The notes: generated by a model not told the origin, from the letters alone. 64,000 nucleotides of DNA from GCA-2862585 sp965661345 (GCA_965661345.1 CBFIDK010000001.1:248001-312000); one strand, 5' to 3'; counted from the stretch's first letter, positions 18,436-26,880 are shown. Program-made: numbers and translations.

Positions 18436-19347
18436 TTATTTTATGATAATTGCAGAGGTTTTGATGGAATGATCATCAAACACTATGCTGACAGTATACA
18501 AGCCTTTTGAAAGCGTTGCGGTGTTTATGAAAGTGTTTCCAACGGATTCGGCAAGTTCAACTTTCATTTGTTGTCCAAGGACATTGATTAAGAATAAATC
18601 TTTGATGCCTTTATTGGTATTCACTGTTATAACTTGTCCAATATTTGATGGGTTTGGGTAAATAACAACAGAAGATTCTTCATTTTCTTCAATTGAACTA
18701 GCTCCACTACTGCAGTCGCAATCATGTGATCCTAATTCAGTCCAGGTATTGATAGATAATGAATCCCATTCAGCAGTTGGATCAAATAAAATTGGTGAAG
18801 TACTAACGCCTTTTTTTACAGATGCTTTTCTGACTAGAGTATGATTTTTTGTCCACCAAGATCCACCGTTAGCATCAGTAAAACCAGCAGTAACATCATC
18901 AGTCCAAGCATCACCTGGGTCTTCGCCTATTTTTCCAACTAAGTCGATTAATTCGCCATTTTTAGTAAGACCAATAGCATCATTCCCATTCATGTATAGT
19001 GGAGATGGATAAACTGGAGCTAGCTGGTCAGCCATATTATACAGTTCGATTTCAATGTAACCAAACTCGTTTGAAGATAGGGTGTCACTGTTAGTAATTA
19101 CCCAGGTAGAATATGGGTTTAATGTCCCAGACAGCGTCATGTCGTCACTCCCGCTATTTGAGCCATTGGCATAGCGCACTATTTTATATGCGCTCAAATC
19201 TATAGTAGAAGATGTTGGGTTATAAATTTCTATAGCTTTATTGTTAGAAGATCCTTCTACATATTCTGAAATAAATAAGTCGCTACAATCTTGAGCAATT
19301 AGGTTTATCGATAATAGAGAAGTTACAAAGAATACAATTAGTTTCAT
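18436..19347 (-). CDS. Lamin-tail-domain secreted protein with T9SS signal
   Basis: This 303-residue protein has a signal peptide (about 1-18) and a lamin-tail domain (about 22-130, LFISEYVEGSSNNKAIEIYNP, ITNSDTL). A linker and a T9SS type A C-terminal domain (about 225-303, VVIYPNPSNIGQV.. ending KTSAIIIK) follow. Bacterial lamin-tail domains are often linked to exported nucleases and other hydrolases and probably bind macromolecules. Here it leads a group with a TonB receptor and a PLD-fold enzyme. No catalytic residues are visible, so a binding role is likely. Confidence 0.85.
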   Translation of the reverse strand: MKLIVFFVTSLLSINLIAQDCSDLFISEYVEGSSNNKAIEIYNPTSSTIDLSAYKIVRYANGSNSGSDDMTLSGTLNPYSTWVITNSDTLSSNEFGYIEIELYNMADQLAPVYPSPLYMNGNDAIGLTKNGELIDLVGKIGEDPGDAWTDDVTAGFTDANGGSWWTKNHTLVRKASVKKGVSTSPILFDPTAEWDSLSINTWTELGSHDCDCSSGASSIEENEESSVVIYPNPSNIGQVITVNTNKGIKDLFLINVLGQQMKVELAESVGNTFINTATLSKGLYTVSIVFDDHSIKTSAIIIK

Positions 19348-19372
19348 AATGAGTTAGTTAAGTTAAGTGCTT

Positions 19373-19380
19373 CAAATTTA
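19373..19380 (-). promoter_or_regulatory. -7 promoter element for the lamin-tail/TonB/PLD group
   Basis: The minus strand reads TAAATTTG, a full match, 25 bases before the start codon of the lamin-tail gene. No other good promoter is seen in this 148-base intergenic space on that strand. Confidence 0.62.
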
Positions 19381-19469
19381 ATGTAATTTTAAATAAAACG
19401 ATAGTAAAATGCTCTAAAAATTAACAGTTTTCTGTCGATTTTTATACGACTTAGCAATTACAATTTATT

Positions 19470-19477
19470 TATATTTA
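19470..19477 (+). promoter_or_regulatory. -7 promoter element for the glycosyltransferase-pyrC pair
   Basis: TATATTTA matches TAnnTTTG except the last base and lies 18 bases before the ATG at 19496. It is placed as expected for a Bacteroidota promoter. Confidence 0.5.
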
Positions 19478-19495
19478 CAAAATATTCAGTTTAGC

Positions 19496-20236
19496 ATGTC
19501 TGATAGCTTAGTAATTATACCCACTTTCAACGAAAAAGAAAATATTGAACGAATTATTCGTAAAGTATTTTCATTTGAAAAAGCCTTTGACATTTTAATT
19601 GTTGATGATGGATCACCTGATGGCACTGCTCAAATTGTAAAATCTTTGCAAAATGAGTTTAAAGGTTTGAACATTGAAGAACGCACAGGAAAACTTGGAT
19701 TAGGAACAGCCTACATTCACGGATTTAAGTGGGCTCTTAAGAAAGACTACAACTTCATTTTTGAAATGGATGCAGATTTTTCACACGATCCAAACGATTT
19801 ATTAAGACTTTACGAAGCTTGTAACGATAAAAACAACGATTTAGCCATTGGCTCTAGATATACCAACGGAGTAAATATTGTCAATTGGCCAATGAGTCGA
19901 TTGTTGATGTCGTTCTTTGCCTCAAAATATGTGAAGTTTATTACTGGCTTGCCAGTTAATGATTCAACGGCAGGTTTTATTTGCTATAGACGTTCTGTTT
20001 TAGAAACCATTGATCTGGATAAAATCCAATTCGTAGGCTATGCCTTCCAGATTGAAATGAAGTTTAAGACCTGGAAATCTGGATTTGACATTATGGAAGT
20101 TCCGGTAGTTTTCACCGACAGAAAAGAAGGCTATTCAAAAATGGATACGTCTATTTTTTTCGAAGCATTCATTGGCGTTATTCAAATGAAAATCAGAAGC
20201 TTATTCACCACACTCAAACAAAAACCACATGCCTAG
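19496..20236 (+). CDS. Polyprenol monophosphomannose synthase-like GT2 glycosyltransferase
   Basis: The 246-residue GT-A enzyme transfers a sugar from a nucleotide donor to polyprenyl phosphate. Motifs match dolichyl/polyprenyl-phosphate mannosyltransferases: VIIPTFNEKENI, VDDGSPDGT, the metal-binding MDADFSHDP and GSRYTNGVNIVNWP. No transmembrane tail is present, unlike ArnC/GtrB types, so it is a soluble DPM1-like enzyme. The product could serve protein or surface glycosylation. It overlaps pyrC by 8 bases, so the two are cotranscribed although functionally unlike. Confidence 0.9.
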   Translation: MSDSLVIIPTFNEKENIERIIRKVFSFEKAFDILIVDDGSPDGTAQIVKSLQNEFKGLNIEERTGKLGLGTAYIHGFKWALKKDYNFIFEMDADFSHDPNDLLRLYEACNDKNNDLAIGSRYTNGVNIVNWPMSRLLMSFFASKYVKFITGLPVNDSTAGFICYRRSVLETIDLDKIQFVGYAFQIEMKFKTWKSGFDIMEVPVVFTDRKEGYSKMDTSIFFEAFIGVIQMKIRSLFTTLKQKPHA

Positions 20237-21563
20237 CACACTTATTCGAAATGCTCAGATAGTAAATGAGGGTCAAATTTTTCGTTCAGATGTGTTAATA
20301 AAAGATGGTCTTATTGCTCAAATTGGTGAGTCCATTGACTATGTTGCCGATACCATTATTGATGCAAATGGCAAACACCTTATCCCCGGTGTGATTGATG
20401 ATCAAGTTCACTTTAGAGAGCCTGGACTAACCCATAAAGCAGAAATTTATACAGAATCAAAGGCTGCTGTGGCAGGAGGTATAACTTCTTTTATGGAAAT
20501 GCCCAATACAAATCCGCAAACCTTAACTCAAGAATTATTACAAGAAAAATACGACAGGGCTAGTCAGGTGTCATTAGCAAACTATTCCTTTTTCATGGGA
20601 GCGTCCAATGATAATTTAGAAGAAGTTTTAAAAACCAATCCAAGGAATGTTGGTGCATTAAAAATATTTATGGGCTCTTCAACTGGAAATATGTTGGTTG
20701 ATAATAGAGAGGTTTTAGAGAAAATATTTAAAGAATCTAAAATGCTTATTGCTGTGCATTGTGAAGACGAAGAAACTGTTCAAGCAAATGCAGAATTAGC
20801 TAGGCAAAAATTTGGTGAAGATGTGCCCATTGATCAACACCCCATTATTAGAAGTGAAGAGGCTTGTTACAAATCATCTTCCATGGCTATTGAATTAGCT
20901 AAAAAACACAATAGCCGTTTACACGTTTTTCACCTTTCTACAGCTAAGGAAATAGAGTTATTTAGAAATGATATTCCATTAGCAGAAAAGCGCATTACAG
21001 CTGAAGTGTGTATTCATCATTTATGGTTTGATGATTCTCAGTATGCTGAAAAAGGGACACACATAAAATGGAATCCTGCTGTGAAAAGTAAAGAGGATAA
21101 AGAGCAACTTTTTCAAGCGCTTTTAGATGATAAATTAGATATTATTGCAACGGATCATGCTCCTCATACTCTAGAAGAAAAAGATAATACTTATTTTAAG
21201 GCTCCGTCTGGCGGTCCATTGGTTCAGCACGCATTACCTGCCATGTTAGAGTTTTACCACAACGGAAAAATTAGTTTAGAAAAAGTTGTGGAAAAAATGT
21301 GTCATGCACCTGCAATTTGTTTTCAATTAGAAGGAAGAGGCTTCATAAAAAAAGGCTTTGCCGCAGATTTAGTATTAGTAGATTTGAATAGTTCATGGCA
21401 AGTATCTAAAGAAAATATTCTATATAAATGTGGATGGTCTCCTTTTGAAGGCACTCGATTTAATTCAAAAGTTACACACACTTGGGTAAACGGGCATCTT
21501 GCTTATCTAAATGGACATTTTGATGAATCCCAAAAAGGACAAAGATTATTATTTGATAGATAA
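20229..21563 (+). CDS. pyrC: Dihydroorotase (class I)
   Basis: This enzyme cyclises carbamoyl-aspartate to dihydroorotate in pyrimidine synthesis. It has 444 residues and an amidohydrolase fold. Visible metal or catalytic positions are H61 in QVHFREPG, K145 in LKIFMGSS, H177 in AVHCEDE, H235 in HVFHLSTAKE and D309 in ATDHAPHT. The first His of the usual HxH pair is replaced by Gln (Q59). From memory this is shared by other Bacteroidota homologues, so it is probably a lineage trait rather than a sign of inactivity. A strong bidirectional terminator follows two bases after the stop. Confidence 0.93.
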   Translation: MPSTLIRNAQIVNEGQIFRSDVLIKDGLIAQIGESIDYVADTIIDANGKHLIPGVIDDQVHFREPGLTHKAEIYTESKAAVAGGITSFMEMPNTNPQTLTQELLQEKYDRASQVSLANYSFFMGASNDNLEEVLKTNPRNVGALKIFMGSSTGNMLVDNREVLEKIFKESKMLIAVHCEDEETVQANAELARQKFGEDVPIDQHPIIRSEEACYKSSSMAIELAKKHNSRLHVFHLSTAKEIELFRNDIPLAEKRITAEVCIHHLWFDDSQYAEKGTHIKWNPAVKSKEDKEQLFQALLDDKLDIIATDHAPHTLEEKDNTYFKAPSGGPLVQHALPAMLEFYHNGKISLEKVVEKMCHAPAICFQLEGRGFIKKGFAADLVLVDLNSSWQVSKENILYKCGWSPFEGTRFNSKVTHTWVNGHLAYLNGHFDESQKGQRLLFDR

Positions 21564-21564
21564 T

Positions 21565-21592
21565 AAAAAAAGGGGCAAAAGCCCCTTTTTTT
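21565..21592. terminator. Bidirectional intrinsic terminator
   Basis: A perfect 12-bp inverted repeat, seven A's plus GGGGC against GCCCC plus seven T's, has an AAAA loop. It serves both convergent neighbours, pyrC (+) and the small lipoprotein gene (-). Confidence 0.93.
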
Positions 21593-21611
21593 AAAAGTGT
21601 CATTTAAGGAA

Positions 21612-21818
21612 TTACTCAGCAACTTCTTCAGTCGCAGTAGAATCCATCATTTCAGCTTCTTCAGCTTCAACTAATACAGTATCAGCAGTAGTTTCTTCAG
21701 CTGGTGCAACTGCACAACATTCTTTAGCGCAGTCAGCCGCACAACCTTTTTCTGCAGGTGCTCCACAAGCCACTAAGCCCATTACAGCAATTGCAAGAAC
21801 ATACATCAAATTTTTCAT
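21612..21818 (-). CDS. Small cysteine-rich acidic lipoprotein
   Basis: The 68-residue product starts at the ATG at 21818. Residues 1-17 form a lipoprotein signal with lipobox LVAC. The mature chain has a CX3CX3CC cluster within 20 residues of the lipidated Cys (GCAADCAKECCAV). It then becomes a low-complexity acidic tail rich in Glu, Ala and Thr. The Cys cluster could bind a metal or form disulfides. I do not recognise a family. A clear -7 element and a terminator frame it as a single-gene transcript. Confidence 0.75.
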   Translation of the reverse strand: MKNLMYVLAIAVMGLVACGAPAEKGCAADCAKECCAVAPAEETTADTVLVEAEEAEMMDSTATEEVAE

Positions 21819-21849
21819 TGCATTTTTTTTTAATTGTTTAAACAAGTGA

Positions 21850-21857
21850 CAAATATA
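21850..21857 (-). promoter_or_regulatory. -7 promoter element for the small lipoprotein
   Basis: The minus strand reads TATATTTG, a full match, 31 bases before the ATG at 21818. Confidence 0.68.
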
Positions 21858-21885
21858 AGGTTATAAATGAATTAATTAAGTTGTT

Positions 21886-21893
21886 TAACTTTG
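21886..21893 (+). promoter_or_regulatory. -7 promoter element for the DUF4296 lipoprotein (near-leaderless)
   Basis: TAACTTTG is a full match ending only four bases before the ATG at 21898. The transcript would start at or within a few bases of the start codon. Confidence 0.68.
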
Positions 21894-21897
21894 AAAA

Positions 21898-22236
21898 ATG
21901 AAATATTTATTAATACCCATAGTATTATTTTTTAGTTTTTGTACTGAAAAGGTTCAAAAAACAGAAGTAGTTATCTCTGTTGAAGACATGAAAGAGATTT
22001 TAAAAGAAAGACAATTGCTTATCTCTACTTTCAACACTTATCAGTATGAAGGCGCAGTTTCTGAAGATTTAATCGACTCAATGTTGTCTTCAACATACAT
22101 AAATCTTGGCTTTAGCGAAGAAGATTTTCAGTCCAGTTGGGAATATTACCTTAAAGATGGCAATAAGGAGCTTCATGAAATTTACGGTTATATTATACAG
22201 GATATAGAGCTGATGAAAGAAAAATCTAGAGAGTAG
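21898..22236 (+). CDS. DUF4296-like lipoprotein
   Basis: The 112-residue protein has a short lipoprotein signal with cysteine at residue 16 (FFSFC). It then shows the pattern of DUF4296: an early VEDMKEILKERQLL helix, a central acidic segment, then SEEDFQSSWEYYLKD and LHEIYGYIIQDIELM. The family is restricted to Bacteroidota and has no known function. The last 11 bases overlap the convergent SDR gene. Confidence 0.72.
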   Translation: MKYLLIPIVLFFSFCTEKVQKTEVVISVEDMKEILKERQLLISTFNTYQYEGAVSEDLIDSMLSSTYINLGFSEEDFQSSWEYYLKDGNKELHEIYGYIIQDIELMKEKSRE

Positions 22237-23236
22237 TTTTTTCTGACATAAACCATTTACTATACTTTTTAATACTTTCTCTAATTGGAGTAAATTCGTA
22301 AGAGAGCGCTTCACTAATCTTAGCGTTAGCATAACTGCTATTAATCATTGATTTGTTAGCCGTTTCTTTTGTAATGAGTGGAGATTTTCCAGTAAAAAGA
22401 GATTTAACCCATTCTAAGCGCCAAGCCAATTCTTTTACAAATGGAGTAACTTTAATGTGTGGTTTAGGACGGTTTAAATCTTCAGCAATCCATTCAAAAA
22501 CTTGACTGTAAAGCAGGTTTTCTGAATTTAGAATAAAGCGTTCGTTTACAATATCGCTATCGGTAAGTTTCACCAAAATATCGGCTACATCAACAACATC
22601 AACATAGCCAGTACTACCCGTAGTAAAATACTTTAGTCCGTCCCATACTGTTTCGAAAAGCTGAGAGCTTCCTTTTGACCAGTCGCCAGGGCCTAGTATT
22701 ACGGATGGATTTACAATAACGGCGTCTAAGCCCTCTTGTGTGCCACGCCAAACTTCCTGTTCTGAAAGGTATTTGCTCACAGAGTATGCCGTATTGTGTG
22801 GGTTATCTTTCCAGAAATGGTCTTCCGTTTTTTCAATTGTTGAATCTGAATTGCCAAGGGCAGCGATTGAGCTTACATAGGCAAGTTTAGAGACATTTGA
22901 TTTTAGACAAGTGTTGACAATATTAGCTGTTCCTTCAACATTGAATTTCATCATTTTCTCGACATCCTTTGCATCAAAGGATACTAGAGCGGCACAATGA
23001 ATGACTTTTTCACAGCCATCTATGGCACTTTCTAAAGAAAGAATATCCAATACATCACCATCTACCCATTCAATTTGCTTAAACAAATCACCTTGATTGT
23101 AGTAGTTGAAAATTTTATTAACGATTTCAAAAGAGCTTGTTTTACGTTTTAAAGCACGCACTTTCTTGCCCTCTTGAGTTAATTTTAGGAGTATATGAGC
23201 TCCTACTAATCCTGTTCCGCCTGTTATAAATAGCAT
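22226..23236 (-). CDS. NAD(P)-dependent epimerase/dehydratase (extended SDR)
   Basis: The 336-residue protein has a Rossmann dinucleotide-binding motif TGGTGLVGAHIL at the N-terminus and the catalytic YSVSK (YxxxK) near residue 155. A C-terminal half is typical of extended SDRs of the dihydroflavonol-reductase/3-beta-HSD group (NPSVILGPGDW). The ATG at 23236 is used because it follows the -7 element and opens directly into the Rossmann strand. The substrate cannot be deduced. Confidence 0.88.
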   Translation of the reverse strand: MLFITGGTGLVGAHILLKLTQEGKKVRALKRKTSSFEIVNKIFNYYNQGDLFKQIEWVDGDVLDILSLESAIDGCEKVIHCAALVSFDAKDVEKMMKFNVEGTANIVNTCLKSNVSKLAYVSSIAALGNSDSTIEKTEDHFWKDNPHNTAYSVSKYLSEQEVWRGTQEGLDAVIVNPSVILGPGDWSKGSSQLFETVWDGLKYFTTGSTGYVDVVDVADILVKLTDSDIVNERFILNSENLLYSQVFEWIAEDLNRPKPHIKVTPFVKELAWRLEWVKSLFTGKSPLITKETANKSMINSSYANAKISEALSYEFTPIRESIKKYSKWFMSEKTTL

Positions 23237-23242
23237 TGCGAA

Positions 23243-23250
23243 CAAAGGTA
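23243..23250 (-). promoter_or_regulatory. -7 promoter element for the SDR gene
   Basis: The minus strand reads TACCTTTG, a full match, only six bases before the ATG at 23236, so the 5' leader would be very short. Confidence 0.68.
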
Positions 23251-23282
23251 GAGAAAAAATAGCCCTAAAATTTCACATTATT

Positions 23283-23290
23283 TATATTTG
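23283..23290 (+). promoter_or_regulatory. -7 promoter element for tyrS
   Basis: TATATTTG is a full match, 19 bases before the tyrS ATG. It is divergent from the SDR promoter, with 32 bases between the two elements. Confidence 0.7.
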
Positions 23291-23309
23291 CTCAAATAAA
23301 TATACACTC

Positions 23310-24578
23310 ATGAACTTTGTAGAGGAATTAAAATGGAGAGGAATGATACACGATATCATGCCTGGAACTGAGGAGCAATTACAGAAAGAAATCACTACTG
23401 CATACATAGGTTTCGACCCGACTGCTGACTCTTTACACATAGGTTCATTAGTGCAGATTATGATTTTGGTACACCTTCAACGTTGTGGACATAAGCCAAT
23501 CGCCTTAATGGGCGGAGCAACCGGAATGGTTGGTGATCCTTCAGGAAAATCGAAAGAAAGAAATATGCTTTCTGAGGATGTCCTTCAGCACAATTTGAAC
23601 TGCGTCCAAAAGCAGATGGAGCGTTTTTTAGATTTCGATTGTGGGGATACTTCAGCAGAAATTGTCAATAATTACGATTGGTTCAAAGACTTTAGCTTTT
23701 TGGACTTTATTCGTGAGGCTGGCAAACACATTTCTATTAACTATATGTTAGCCAAAGATTCTGTAAAGTCGAGGTTAGAAACGGGAATGAGCTTCACAGA
23801 GTTTAGTTATCAATTGGTTCAAGGCTACGATTTTTATTGGCTGTACAAGAACAAAAATTGCAAAATTCAATTAGGAGGTTCTGACCAATGGGGTAATATA
23901 ACCACTGGAACAGAATTCATAAGAAGAAAAGATGGAGGAGAGGCTTTTGCAGTCACTACTCCTTTGATAAAAAAGGCAGATGGTGGTAAATTTGGTAAAA
24001 CTGAAGAGGGCAATGTTTGGTTAGACAAACGCTTAACTTCTCCATATAAGTTTTATCAATTTTGGTTAAACTCATCGGATGAAGATGTTAAAAAGTACAT
24101 TCGTATTTTTACCTTACTCACAAAAGATGAAATTGAGAGTTTAGAAGCTCAGCATGATGAAGCGCCACACACGAGGCTTTTGCAAAAGACCTTAGCGGAA
24201 GATATTACCGTTCGCGTGCATTCAAAAGAAGATTTAGAAGCTGCTATAAAAGCTTCGAATATTTTATTTGGAAAATCTACTTCAGAAGATTTGCTGTCAA
24301 TTGATGAGGAAACATTTCTATCGATTTTTGAAGGAGTGCCACAGTTTACAGTCAGTAAATCCGACCTAAATGCTGATATATTTGATTTTTTAGCAGAAAA
24401 AACACAAGCATTTTCTTCAAAGGGTGAGGCAAGACGTATGATTCAGAGTAATGCTGTTAGCATCAACAAAGAAAAAATAGATGTCAATAAAACCTTATCG
24501 ACTGACGACCTAATTTCAGACAAGTATTTATTAATTCAAAAAGGGAAGAAAAATTATTTCCTCGTAATTGTAAATTAA
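23310..24578 (+). CDS. tyrS: Tyrosyl-tRNA synthetase
   Basis: The 422-residue class I synthetase charges tRNA-Tyr. The HIGH-type motif is HIGS in TADSLHIGSLVQI. The KMSKS-type loop is KFGKT in GGKFGKTEEGNVWLD, and the tyrosine pocket is seen in YDFYWLYKNKNCKIQLGGSDQWGN. An S4 RNA-binding domain occupies the C-terminal about 70 residues (FSSKGEARRMIQSNAVSIN). Length and layout are normal for the bacterial TyrS group. It overlaps the convergent NTF2-like gene by four bases. Confidence 0.97.
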   Translation: MNFVEELKWRGMIHDIMPGTEEQLQKEITTAYIGFDPTADSLHIGSLVQIMILVHLQRCGHKPIALMGGATGMVGDPSGKSKERNMLSEDVLQHNLNCVQKQMERFLDFDCGDTSAEIVNNYDWFKDFSFLDFIREAGKHISINYMLAKDSVKSRLETGMSFTEFSYQLVQGYDFYWLYKNKNCKIQLGGSDQWGNITTGTEFIRRKDGGEAFAVTTPLIKKADGGKFGKTEEGNVWLDKRLTSPYKFYQFWLNSSDEDVKKYIRIFTLLTKDEIESLEAQHDEAPHTRLLQKTLAEDITVRVHSKEDLEAAIKASNILFGKSTSEDLLSIDEETFLSIFEGVPQFTVSKSDLNADIFDFLAEKTQAFSSKGEARRMIQSNAVSINKEKIDVNKTLSTDDLISDKYLLIQKGKKNYFLVIVN

Positions 24579-24985
24579 GGCAGTGATGAATGGTGAAGAT
24601 TTATTTTAATCTCACCGTCTTCGATTATGTAACCAAAGCTATATTCTACTTTTGTTTCATCTCCATTAGTGTCAGTAAAGTAATAATGACCAGCAGCAAA
24701 AGCTTGTTGATTTTTGAAGTTTATTCCTTCGTTTTCAAAACGAACCTTAGTCCAAGGTTTAAGAGCAAAGCCGTTATCTTCTGAAATGTGCCCACCTATG
24801 AAGTATGAAACAATATCGGTATGATTTGTTCTGAAGGCTTGTTTTTTTGCCATAGTAGGCTTCATCAAAACTTCGTTTGCGTACATCTTACTTACAAACT
24901 CTTTTGCGTCTAGTTCATTGTTTCCAATCTGAACTACTCCCTTTCCCCATTCATTTTGGGCTTGTAAAATATCTTCTTTTAACAT
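24575..24985 (-). CDS. NTF2-like (SnoaL-type) small protein
   Basis: The 136-residue protein has no signal peptide. Its layout of an N-terminal helical part, then strands KVRFENEGINF, AFAAGHYYFTD, KVEYSFGYIIEDGEIKINLHHSSLP, is that of NTF2-like cone folds, especially the close of the last strands with a His pair. Such folds bind small molecules or act as enzymes. No active site can be assigned. It probably forms a separate transcript after the T9SS protein gene. Confidence 0.65.
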   Translation of the reverse strand: MLKEDILQAQNEWGKGVVQIGNNELDAKEFVSKMYANEVLMKPTMAKKQAFRTNHTDIVSYFIGGHISEDNGFALKPWTKVRFENEGINFKNQQAFAAGHYYFTDTNGDETKVEYSFGYIIEDGEIKINLHHSSLP

Positions 24986-25008
24986 GGCCGCAATTTATGA
25001 AACCATTT

Positions 25009-26880
25009 TTATTTTTCTAGAAATATTTTACCTATAATCCGACTAAATTTTTGCCTATGGAATTTATAATATATTGAATAGGTAAACACTCCGTCTTGCA
25101 CTGTATTATTTTTATAGTTTCCATCCCAACTATTATTAATGTCGTCTGTGTAGAATATCTGTTGCCCCCATCTATTATAAATTGTGAGTTCATATTTATA
25201 TAATATACAATGATGACTTTTAGTAACTTCAAAAGAGTCATTTACGTTATCTCCATTAGGCGTAAAGGCAGAAGGAATAAACAAATGACAACCACAAAAC
25301 TGAGTTACAGTAATAGTGTCAAATAAACTTTCACATTCATTGAATACGGTTACCCACACTGTTGAGGTATCTTCTACCGAAAAATAACTTTTATCAGAGT
25401 CATCATGCCATAAGTATTGAGCCTGATTATTGTTTGTAACATCTATGATTATCGGAAACTCACAAGTTTCAATATCTGGACCAAAATTAAGATGAAGTGG
25501 GTCAAGAATTTCAACATTAATGGTGTCTGAAACGCTTTCACATTCGTTACTTACTGTTAGCCAATATGAGCCTGGGAAATTGGCAGTATAGTTATAGCTG
25601 CTGCTGTTATCTTGCCATTCATATTGGCCTTCATTTAATTGTGGATTTAAAAACACATTTTCATGTGGGCACAGAGTAGTGTCGTTACCCAATTCGAATT
25701 CGATTCTAGGGATTTTACCCACTGTAATCTGATCTGCTATTTTTTGACATATATTATTTACGGATATTGTGTATTGCCCTTCTTCCGAAACAAATATTGA
25801 GCTTGTAGTATCTCCTGTACTCCAATTATATTGCACCTCGCCTGGATAATTATGATTTGCTGTAAGCTCAATAGTGTCATCATGGCAAATTAATGTATCG
25901 TTTACAGTAGAAACTTCTAATGGATTGTAATAGTTTAGATGAAAGGTATCGGTATGATAAATGCTTTCGTAATATCCTCTATACCAATATGTGCCAGGCT
26001 GAGTAGCAACAAAAATAGAATCAGTCGTGCCATCTTGCCATAAATGTTCGCTTGAATGTGGGTTAGCATTAAACACAATAGAATCGTTTTGACATATTGT
26101 AGTATCAATTCGTTTATTTTCAAAAACAGAAACATCATCGACATAATAATACAAAGAGCTAAATTGATTTACAGCAAGAAATGTATCAATTACGGATAAA
26201 TCTAAGTTGCCAATGGTCAAAAACTTCTCGCCTCCCTCAGCAATATAAGTTCCTTTAAATTCAACCCATTCGTCACTACTAATTATAGAGTCAGTAGGCG
26301 CTATGTCAGGAGCAATCGGAAATGTTCCAAAATTATAATCACTCTCTTCAGATATTAGTGCTCCAATACTGTTATTTTGAAAAATATTATTTTCAGCAGA
26401 ACTGATATAGAATGAAACTTCATACGATTTCCCTTCTTCTAAAGTAGCGGTTAGCTCAGCTTGTATATACTCATGATATGGGGCACTTGAAATATTGCCA
26501 CTGGCGTCTATAGCATATGGTGTTTCTGATCTGATTCCAATGTGTCTTAATCCTGTTCTCGGATTTTGAGTTCCTGCGTAATTGTTTGGTGAAGAGACAT
26601 AAAATTCATCAACATTAAAAATAGTGGCCGCATTAGAAAATGTAGGGATATTCACAAAAAATGCTTCGCTTCCTTCAAAAAATAAGTCTGGAGTGTTGAA
26701 CATATTCCATTCTGTACGCCAGTCATAAAGAGATTCGAACGTATGGTTAAAAAATGGGTAAACAGTAGGCACATAGGTTGAATCATAGTCTTCAAAACTA
26801 TAGTTGGGTACTAAATTTTGAGAATTTGCTGCAAAGCTGAATAACACATATAAGGGGATAGCAAGAATTAGTTTTTTCAT
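25009..26880 (-). CDS. Large secreted adhesin-like protein with T9SS type B (gliding-motility-associated) C-terminal domain
   Basis: The 623-residue exported protein has a signal peptide (about 1-20). An N-terminal jelly-roll-like region (about 25-250, PNYSFEDYDS, LEEGKSYEVSFYISSAE) resembles carbohydrate-binding modules. Four Ig/PKD-like repeats (about 255-525) share a pattern of early Cys plus YNWSTGDTTSSIFVSEEGQYTI-type cores. The last about 95 residues are the CHU C-terminal/type B sorting domain (FIPSAFTPNGDNVNDSFEV, LTIYNRWGQQIF). It is probably surface-attached and involved in adhesion or glycan binding. Confidence 0.85.
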   Translation of the reverse strand: MKKLILAIPLYVLFSFAANSQNLVPNYSFEDYDSTYVPTVYPFFNHTFESLYDWRTEWNMFNTPDLFFEGSEAFFVNIPTFSNAATIFNVDEFYVSSPNNYAGTQNPRTGLRHIGIRSETPYAIDASGNISSAPYHEYIQAELTATLEEGKSYEVSFYISSAENNIFQNNSIGALISEESDYNFGTFPIAPDIAPTDSIISSDEWVEFKGTYIAEGGEKFLTIGNLDLSVIDTFLAVNQFSSLYYYVDDVSVFENKRIDTTICQNDSIVFNANPHSSEHLWQDGTTDSIFVATQPGTYWYRGYYESIYHTDTFHLNYYNPLEVSTVNDTLICHDDTIELTANHNYPGEVQYNWSTGDTTSSIFVSEEGQYTISVNNICQKIADQITVGKIPRIEFELGNDTTLCPHENVFLNPQLNEGQYEWQDNSSSYNYTANFPGSYWLTVSNECESVSDTINVEILDPLHLNFGPDIETCEFPIIIDVTNNNQAQYLWHDDSDKSYFSVEDTSTVWVTVFNECESLFDTITVTQFCGCHLFIPSAFTPNGDNVNDSFEVTKSHHCILYKYELTIYNRWGQQIFYTDDINNSWDGNYKNNTVQDGVFTYSIYYKFHRQKFSRIIGKIFLEK

